Shown one piece after another: positions 38,050 to 64,000 of a stretch of 64,000 bases of DNA. The DNA comes from Glandiceps talaboti. Lineage: Eukaryota; Hemichordata; Enteropneusta; Spengelidae. Position 1 is the first letter of the stretch. Each line of letters opens with the position of its first letter. The position numbers were made by a program, and so were the translations under genes. The stretch covers positions 12,129,484 to 12,193,483 of the forward strand of contig NC_135567.1 of the NCBI RefSeq assembly GCF_964340395.1, written 5' to 3'. The notes under the pieces are model-generated. The model saw nothing but the letters and a program-made list of their open reading frames with translations, was not told the DNA's origin and made no database searches.

Positions 38050-38620
38050 GGTCTTACCATAGACAGTGGCTATGGTGACACTAACATCTCACCAGTATTT
38101 GTTAGCAACAGGTACTGTGGTAGGGTTAATGTCTGCACCACCTATGTTAACACAAGGCTCGCTCACGCTGGGCCAGCACTATTAACACCTCACCAATATG
38201 TGTTAGAAACTGGAATGGTTAATGTCTGTACCAGTCCTATGTTAACACCAGACTAGCTTAGTGCTAACACTGGGCTGTCACTAACAGTAGTAACACCTCA
38301 CCAGTATGTGTTAGCAACTGGAAGGGTTAATGACTGTACCATGCAGTCCTATGTTAACACCAGACTAGTTCAGTGCTAGGACTATGTTGGCACTAACACC
38401 TCACCTGTATGTGTTAGCAACTGGAAGGGTTAATGCCTACACCAACCCTGTGTTAACACCAGACTAGCTCAGTGTTAACACTAGGCTGGCACTAGCACCT
38501 CACCTGTTTGTGATAGTTAACACAGACCACTCCCATGAACATATGTTCATAGCTGGAACAAGACCTGAATTAACATCAGACTAGCATTGTTTTAACACTA
38601 GGCTGACATTGAACTAGCGA
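38050..38620. repeat. Diverged tandem repeat, about 110-bp unit, 5 copies
   Basis: Units contain ACACCTCACC, TATGTGTTAGCAACTGGAAG, GGTTAATG, CTATGTTAACACCAGACTAG and CAGTGCTAACACT. Within each unit TGTTAACA/GTTAAC palindromes recur. It starts about 150 bases after the stop codon of dehydrogenase B. Confidence 0.85.
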
Positions 38621-39134
38621 ATTTGAAAGGAATTCTTTACCTGTACTATATTCCATAAGTTCAACCAAACATGGTACGAGTTAAAACTGTTTGAAGCAAT
38701 AATATGTAAAGTACAAATTTAAAATGAATACTGATGGCTATACAGGATATAGCGAGGAAAGTGACTTGAAAAAAAAACCTATCAATGCAAAACATTACCC
38801 AGTGTGCTACTGAAAATTTCTTACATTTGCTAATTTAGTCTCATCACTTGATTTTGTGAAGTGAAGTAACTTAACTAAAAGAATTGATCAAATTTAAATT
38901 TGTTGGTAAATGGTTACCATATTTACAGTCAATTTTTTGAAAAAGCATTAGAATGAAATTTTTAGTTCTATTAGTAATAACACGAAACAAGTGAGATACT
39001 TGTTTGTGGTAGTAATAAGTTCTTGTACTACGACTGAAAGTTCAAATTATTTACGAGTAATATTTCAGATTGACAGGCTTCATCAAACTTTTTGCTGGCT
39101 TTATTGGTAGATAGTTACTTGTAAGTAATTAGTT

Positions 39135-39253
39135 AGTCTAGCTGCTAGACCTTGGGTGTTTTTCCGATACAATACAACAACCAATCAAAGGTTTAAGCGA
39201 ACTACGTTTGATTATCGTATCAGAAGAAAGCCTGAATGTCTAGCAACAAGACT
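39135..39253. mobile_element. Fold-back MITE, family with 849-1005
   Basis: The left AGTCTAGCTGCTAGAC and the right GTCTAGCAACAAGACT are inverted, and TTTTTCCGATA pairs with TATCAGAAGAA. Its ends match those at 849-1005 while the centre differs. Confidence 0.7.
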
Positions 39254-39369
39254 AGTAATAAGAATGCTTGGTCATAATACAAGAACTAATTATTATATTA
39301 CATGTTTTACCAGGATGATGAATGTGTTTAAGGGTATTGTTCTATTTACATTTTACGACAGGGTTCAGG

Positions 39370-39675
39370 CTTGAGAATACTTCAAAATACTTGAGAATGC
39401 TTCAAAATGCTTGAGAATACTTCAAAATGCTTGAGAATACTTCAAAATACTTGAGAATACTTCAAAATGCTTCAAAATACTTCAAAATACTTGAGAATAC
39501 TTCAAAATATTTGAGAATACTTCAAAATTCTTGAGAATACTTCAAAATTCTTGAGAATACTTCAAAATGGTTGAGAATACTTCAAAATGCTTGAGAATAC
39601 TTCAAAATACTTCAAAATACTTCAAAATACTTCAAACTGCTTGAGAATACTTCATAATTCTTCAAAATACTTCAC
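39370..39675. repeat. Minisatellite of TTGAGAATACTTCAAAATAC
   Basis: About 15 units of a 20-base motif with some half-units (ACTTCAAAAT alone), and variation mostly at the base before each ttgag. Confidence 0.95.
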
Positions 39676-40040
39676 ATAAGCTTATGCTTGAACTTCAAAG
39701 CGCTCCTCAAATCAAAATCCTGGAAAAGTATATCGGTATCATTTTTGGTCACCAATCAGAGTTTAACTGTAAAATTTCTTTTGATGTATCATTATTATAA
39801 AGTTGACGCTTGTATGTTCTATTAAATTTATTGCAATTTGTACTGGCAGTCTTTGACAGCATGTGCCCAAAACATTTTTCTTTCTTCTCGTACAAATTAA
39901 TCAAATTTTTGGGGCACTGATCTATTATATAGTTATATGAACTTTGAACCTAACAGAGAAAGTGAGAGGTACACAGAGGTCATCTGAAATGGATACTGCT
40001 ATTTCTAATTTAGACAATATTTTGATTTTGTTTATTCTTG

Positions 40041-40270
40041 TATTATATACATACATACATACATACATACATACATACATACATACATACATACATACAC
40101 ACACACAGACATACATACATACATACATACATACATACATACATACATACATACATACATACATACATACACACACACACAGACATACATACATACATAC
40201 ATACATACATACATACACACACATACATACATACATACATACATACATACATACATACATACATACATAA
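40041..40270. repeat. (ACAT)n microsatellite
   Basis: A CATA tetranucleotide array with two CACACACAGA interruptions, repeated in the same order, suggesting a duplicated block. Confidence 0.97.
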
Positions 40271-40518
40271 AACATTCATTCACAAACACATGAAAACAAT
40301 TTTTGATAACCTATGCAGGTGATTCTTACTGATTGTCGTTATAGATATTCATTGTATGTGATGTTGGTTCCAGGTTTATAATTCTGTATTTATTGGTTTG
40401 GATGTAGAAATCAAATAATAATAAAAGTATTTCTAACTAACAAATTTGTTTTCTGTATTTCCTTCAGGTGTTTGTGTGATGTTTTGTTGTGTGACTGTAA
40501 TCACCTAGACTGGTAATC

Positions 40519-40635
40519 AACACTAGTCTAATCGCAAACTGATATAGAGGGCCGAAGGCCCGAGTGATCGAGGGCCGAAGGCCTCGGGCCTTCGCAATTC
40601 GGCCCTCGAAATCAGTTTGCGATTATACTAGTGTT
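40519..40635. mobile_element. GC-rich hairpin element, AACACTAGT ends
   Basis: Outer arms AACACTAGTCTAATCGCAAA and TTTGCGATTATACTAGTGTT are inverse. The middle carries GAGGGCCGAAGGCC twice with its inverse. It is far more GC-rich than its surroundings. Probably a small MITE. Confidence 0.8.
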
Positions 40636-41745
40636 GTGCCGGACCGGAGTTTAGATAAAACGTAGGACAAAAAGGCGCGAGCGACTGTCGACAGTCTAGT
40701 AATCACCCTGTGATCAAGATAGTGTAAACATTGGAAGGCCCAAAGAGTACATATCAGCATATTGCGGCAAGTTCATGGAGCTTTCAATAAAACTCTGTGA
40801 CGCCTCCCTACTGAGACTTAATTAAACCAACGTCCATTCAAATAGCTTATGTATTAGCTTTTGTATTAACATGTTTTAATTAGTGTCTATCTTAGAAAAC
40901 CGAAGGCTCAACTACCAGGGTAATATTTTTTTCCAGAATGTAAATATATAAAGGACTTTCGCTCTAACTCTAGGAGCTTTTTCAGACATAATGGCAAAGA
41001 TGTGATTTATATAATTTGTATTTTACACGGCATTATGTTGGTATCTTAGGCCAAGGGGGTCGGTTTAGTAAGAGTGGACAGATGGACGGACGGGTATGGT
41101 GTTTGTATTTAGTCAAAAAATAGTCAATATTCAGCCGGAAAACAAGACTAGATAATTAGATTTTATTTCCCAATATTAGTTCTGATCTGCAAAAGAACAT
41201 GCATTTTTAGCCTAACTGGCCTTTTCACTATAATGAGTCTATCTAGCGACTCGTAGTGACAAAACCATGAGGTCAGGAGCATTTTCGGCTGTTGAAGAAA
41301 AATATTGAAGAATATTAGTATATACCTCAAGCACAATTTATGAAAAATTGGGATAAGAATAATGGAGTTTTGGAACATTTTGACTCATATTTTGAGCAAT
41401 GCAGAACTGATGAGGTAGACATGGGTTGTCCTGATGCATGAAGAATGACCAGGGTATGCAATTCACATTTTCTGTTCAAAGGCAGTAACTTGGCTTGTGT
41501 GCATTATAAACAAAACAGAAACATCACCATAAGTTTCTTCCACACGAAAACAGACAAAAACTTGGAAAAAGGAAAGAATTCTTGATCTCACGCTGGCGGC
41601 TCCGTGTACGTGATTTGATGGAAAATATTGCAAAAAGCTTAGGCCAGAAAAAGAGAGAAAAAAAAGTCGAGAATTGTTTTTGGCCTTATGCCCGTATGTT
41701 CTTTCAATAACAGTAAGAATTATTGATTTTTGAAATGTTAAAATA

Positions 41746-60151
<18,406 letters not shown>

Positions 60152-60169
60152 ATTGGTATCAAATCTCAG

Positions 60170-60270
60170 CACTCTACTGTCACGTCCTCTACCTCACGTC
60201 CTCCACTGTCACGTCCTGTACTGTCACGTCCTGTACTGTCACGTCCTCTACTGTCACGTCCTCTACTGTT
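60170..60270. repeat. 15-bp minisatellite just upstream of the GPCR start codon
   Basis: Repeats of CTGTCACGTCCTCTA with small changes (6-7 units) begin less than 20 bases upstream of the proposed GPCR start codon on the minus strand. Each unit carries a CACGT (E-box or CRE-like) core. Whether this is 5' UTR or promoter is unknown. Confidence 0.9.
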
Positions 60271-62239
60271 TGACTATCGACGTGATATATGACGTTGCCT
60301 ACTCTATGAATACTCAAGTCATCGTTACGATTCTCAGGCAATGCTCATTTACATAATGATATGACAACTGGTAGATTCCATTGACGAAGCCTGGGAGAGT
60401 GCAATTCATGGATAGAATGCCCCAGACAAAAAAGCAAACAATTGTTTGGTTCCGGTTATCCGACCCAACATAGTCTTTAAATGCCCACCCCACCTTTTTT
60501 TGAGGTAATTCGAAAAAATTATCCAAATATGAAAAAAAAGTGCAAAGTCGCGCGAGAAAGTGAGATTTGACAATAGTATTTCTTCATGTGATCAAAACAA
60601 AATGGTGGAATACAGCGGACCACACGATGTCGTCTGCGTATCATACATAAAGTGCGATTAGTAATACGTCGATGAAAAGTCTCTGTTGACCTCTGTAAAT
60701 ATGTAGAGAACATCATGAACATCTTCGAAGATATAAATGGGAGTGGGGGGGGGGGGTACCCCTCCGCTCCGGACGTTAATGCTGTGTACATAGTAACACA
60801 AACTACTTGTATTGGAATTCAACTAATTGGAGGAAACATAGAATTAATCGTGCCGAAACAAGCAAACACGTTTGGCCTTTTTTCATCGGGCGACCTAGTA
60901 ACGAAAAGGCACTGTAAATTATACTGTACCCATCTCTTTTCTAGAGTTACTTAACTTGTTGACATATCTCATCTACGTCATATATTAATCTTATAATGAT
61001 ATTAAATGGTTGCTAGGCAATAGCTGTGATAAGCTTAAAAGTATGCCCTGCGTTTTTCAACTATATTATTGTTTGTTGTTATGGCGTTTTTGCATTTAGA
61101 CTGACAGTAATTTGATTTTATCATTACTAGGTACGAATGATTTTTACAAACTCGGTAAACACGTAGTACTCCCAAAGAAATTGGCTATGTGTCATTAATG
61201 AGATTAATCTATAATCAGCCAGCGAATAAACACGACACGGTCGACTGCACTGTTAGATAGTATTCGCCAATATATTTGTTTGTTCATACAGGAAAAGTAT
61301 GAGTAACCTAAGGGGCCTTGTAACGCCAAGTTGAAGACGAGGGACGATATTAACCTTGTCATGAGTATTTTCTGGTTGAAGGAAGGGAATGTAATAGGTA
61401 TACCTGCACGAGCATAATTTATGTAAACGGGAAAAGTAATGTCAACATTGAATGTTTTGATATTTCGACTCGGAGTACAACAGAATGAATGACGTAGACG
61501 CGCTTTGCCGTGACGTAGAACACGTTAAGATACTACAATCTCTTATTTTTTGTTCCAGCGTGTTCATCTTGGTTTGCGTGTGGTGTTATTTTGCAGTTGA
61601 ATTGCTTAACGAGTATACTTTTTCAATCAGACTGTAGGGTAGAATCAATGCCAATGCCCTTTTCTACTAAAAAATAAATTACCTGGCAGGTTGCTAATGA
61701 GTGTTATGGTTTCTACTACACTCTGTAAATTGAAAATCACACCCTCAATGCTATTATGATAGAATAATTAGCGTTTGAGTTAATAGGCCATGTAATGATT
61801 TTTGCATTATTCACAACGACTTTAGCTGACACGTTGACCTTTCTACCAAGTTTGATAACCTGTCTCAACTTTAGATAAAACTGCCTAGCAACAGTATAGT
61901 AATTTTATCTATTTATCACGGTATAATCTTTCTCTCCCTGTTTTTTTGGTATTGTGAACAAACTTTTGATAAGGCCAAGGCTGGCTCGTCCGATAGACAT
62001 TTCCGTTTTATCATGGCTTCCTATCAATGTGAACTCAGTGCATACTGTGGTGTTCTGTTTTGTGTAACAGACAGACTATATGTGAGTGTGTAGTGATAGC
62101 GAGATTTATGTCGTTTATAACGTTACAGTTTGGTAGTTTTTGCACAGCTTCTGACAGGCAAACTTTAACTTGGCAGAACTGCCATGCGTTGTAGATATTT
62201 CACTGTGACATCGATCGATCATGACTTCCTATCAATGTG

Positions 62240-62291
62240 AACTCGATCGATCGACCGATCGATCGACCGACCGACCGACCGACCGATCGAC

Positions 62292-62333
<42 letters not shown>

Positions 62334-62335
62334 CT
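62240..62335. repeat. (TCGA)n-(CCGA)n-(TTGA)n microsatellite
   Basis: TCGA and CCGA units pass gradually into TTGA, which looks like one array ageing by base changes. Confidence 0.93.
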
Positions 62336-62452
62336 CTATTACTAGCTGGCGTGGTTCCCGCAATTCCCCATCCACGCACACACACAAGCGCTTACTCATT
62401 TACTCACGCACGCTCGCTCACGCACGTACTTACTCACACACGTACACGCACG

Positions 62453-62489
<37 letters not shown>

Positions 62490-62616
62490 ATACATACATA
62501 CACAGAAAGACAGTTACTCATTCAGCTTGTCCGTCCGTCAGTCATTAAGGTTGATAATATTCTTTTCAAGTGACCACAAAAACCTTCACCCTTAGCCTTA
62601 GGGATGTTAAATTTTA

Positions 62617-62880
62617 TCGTCTGGCTTGACAAAAATCTTACCAACAGCGTTTCGTCAATCGTCTGGCGTGACAAACATCTTTACCAATACTGTTACACTT
62701 TCTTTGCGTCAGCTACCGTGAAGATCATGTCCCTGGTAAACCTAAGGTTGGCGCGTTCTTTGATAATTTTGAGACAGTCATTTGACTAAAATGTATCAAT
62801 TGTAATTCAGTTCTTGTCGTGCCATGGCGCCAGACGATAACATGTGGAAATATTAATTAGATTTTTGTCGAGCCAGACGA
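62617..62880. mobile_element. Inverted-repeat element with CGTCTGGCTTGACAAAAATC end
   Basis: The left TCGTCTGGCTTGACAAAAAT is inverted at the right (ATTTTTGTCGAGCCAGACGA). Further single copies of the same end lie at 62650-62680, about 62945-62975 and about 50625-50650. Confidence 0.75.
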
Positions 62881-63214
62881 GAAGATTTACAACATCAAAG
62901 AGATGTTTTGTCTAGCCAAACTAAAAACTGTACCAATGTCAGTGAGATTTTGTCAATCCAGGCGACGTTTTGTTTCAGGGTTCATGTATGGTTTTCTTCA
63001 GAGTCTTTGTAAATCTTCAGATCTAGGTGACCTCTTTGCAGCCTGAGAACGAGAGCGTCACAAGTTACGTGATCTTCTGAAGTTCAATCAACCTTGACTG
63101 TGACGACCAAGGTTTAATAGACGGCGCCCTCAGCGAATCTTTATACTACTTACTTGTTTTTACTTCATTTATATTTTGCAATTTTTAGGAACGAACGCGT
63201 ACACACTGACACAC

Positions 63215-63325
63215 ACATATATATACACACAAATACACACCCACACACACACACATACATACATACATACATACATACATACATACATACATACATACAT
63301 ACATACTTACATACATACATAGATG
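63215..63325. repeat. (CA)n-(CATA)n microsatellite
   Basis: CA repeats lead into CATA and then a short GCAT run. Confidence 0.95.
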
Positions 63326-63956
63326 CATGCATGCATGCATCAAGCATTTAGCAAAACACATTAAAAAAATTGTTAAGAAAATCAAACAAAATCAATTAAA
63401 ACTTAAAGAAAAAAAAGTTTTTAATATTGTAATGAGCCTACCGGTATGTTTTAAAAAGAGAATTCGCCCAGGTACATGGATACTAAAGATTCCCCTTTCA
63501 GTCAGAATCATACGCCTCGTTATATTTCAATGGGCTATACAGGAGATCGAATCGAAAAGGCTTCGTTGCTAGTTATTGACGCAGCCCAGGCTTTGACTTT
63601 GGATGTAAAGAGTCACAGATGAGTCATTATTTTCATTTTGTGAAAGAGAGGTCTGGCCTTGTCTCTAACTTTCGGGACGAAGTGTACGAGGGCCTTTGTA
63701 TTTAATAGGCAGCTTTTGTTAATTGTGGGGCAGTGTATAGACGATCGCACAATGGTTTGTATGCCCTGAATTCACTCACTCAGAACTGGGTCGGTTGACA
63801 CTTATTAAGGAACCAGGTCAGTTAAGGCGCCATCAAAATTAAAAGCTTTGTTTGCCGTCCATGAATCTCCCAAAATCCTACTCGGCAGACAGGGAAAACA
63901 CAAACAAACGCAGAAAAAAATCAATGCTAACATGCGATGTAAAGTTCACTTATCTG

Positions 63957-63958
<2 letters not shown>

Positions 63959-64000
<42 letters not shown>
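63959..64000. repeat. (TA)n microsatellite at the right edge
   Basis: A TA run that continues past the window. Confidence 0.95.

Larger units (their letters stand above)
37902..41745. other. Region between dehydrogenase B and the GPCR (convergent 3' ends)
   Basis: No coding exon was recognised. It holds a diverged tandem block (38050-38620), a fold-back element (39135-39253), a 20-bp minisatellite (39370-39675), an (ACAT)n array (40041-40270) and a GC-rich hairpin (40519-40635). The two flanking genes converge, so both 3' UTRs lie here. No clear GPCR polyadenylation signal was chosen. Confidence 0.6.
60271..64000. other. Region upstream of the GPCR gene
   Basis: No coding exon was recognised on either strand. 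It holds a partial family C repeat (60430-60560), a poly(G) run (60745-60755), an inverted-repeat element (62617-62880), tetranucleotide arrays (62240-62335), (CA)n and (CATA)n arrays (62455-62500, 63215-63325), an inverted relative of the 55865-56075 repeat, and a (TA)n run at the right edge. Confidence 0.55.

Overview
This is nuclear DNA of an animal. The genes are split by many GT-AG introns, the spacers are full of tetranucleotide, trinucleotide and dinucleotide arrays, and there are tRNA-derived SINEs, fold-back (MITE-like) elements and a full-length LINE. The gene families (isoamyl-acetate-hydrolysing esterase IAH1, acyl-CoA dehydrogenase, melatonin-receptor-like GPCR, Tx1-like LINE) suggest a bilaterian invertebrate, perhaps marine. 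Species cannot be fixed from the sequence and the phylum is a guess.

Layout. (1) 2136-7217, minus strand: a six-exon SGNH esterase of the IAH1 type. (2) 10669-20376, minus strand, and 21615-37901, plus strand: two complete nine-exon acyl-CoA dehydrogenase genes arranged head to head. Seven of nine exons have identical lengths at least, all intron phases match, and both reading frames are open (predicted 434 and 431 residues). They came from an inverted duplication and share a 1.24-kb intergenic region, itself partly filled by a fold-back element. (3) 31102-36979, minus strand: an intact two-ORF Tx1-like LINE in the last intron of the plus-strand dehydrogenase. It sits exactly inside an (AGT)n array and has no poly(A) tail. 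(4) 41746-60151, minus strand: a four-exon class A GPCR closest in motif pattern to melatonin receptors, spread over 18 kb. (5) 60152-64000: no gene seen.

The most unusual theme is in the dehydrogenase pair. Pieces covering the 3' end of an exon plus its splice donor have been amplified in tandem into the following intron. For exon 3 the unit is 93 bp (12 donor-bearing units in the plus copy, 3 in the minus copy). For exon 5 the unit is about 45 bp, in the plus copy only. For exon 7 there is one extra partial copy in both genes. A separate 73-bp minisatellite of about 30 units fills intron 4 of the minus copy, with decayed units in introns of the plus copy.

Functionally, the dehydrogenases are expected in mitochondrial acyl-CoA oxidation and IAH1 is a small ester hydrolase. 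The GPCR is unrelated. I see no evidence that the four genes form one pathway. Much of the rest is dispersed repeats, and several families recur two or three times within the window.
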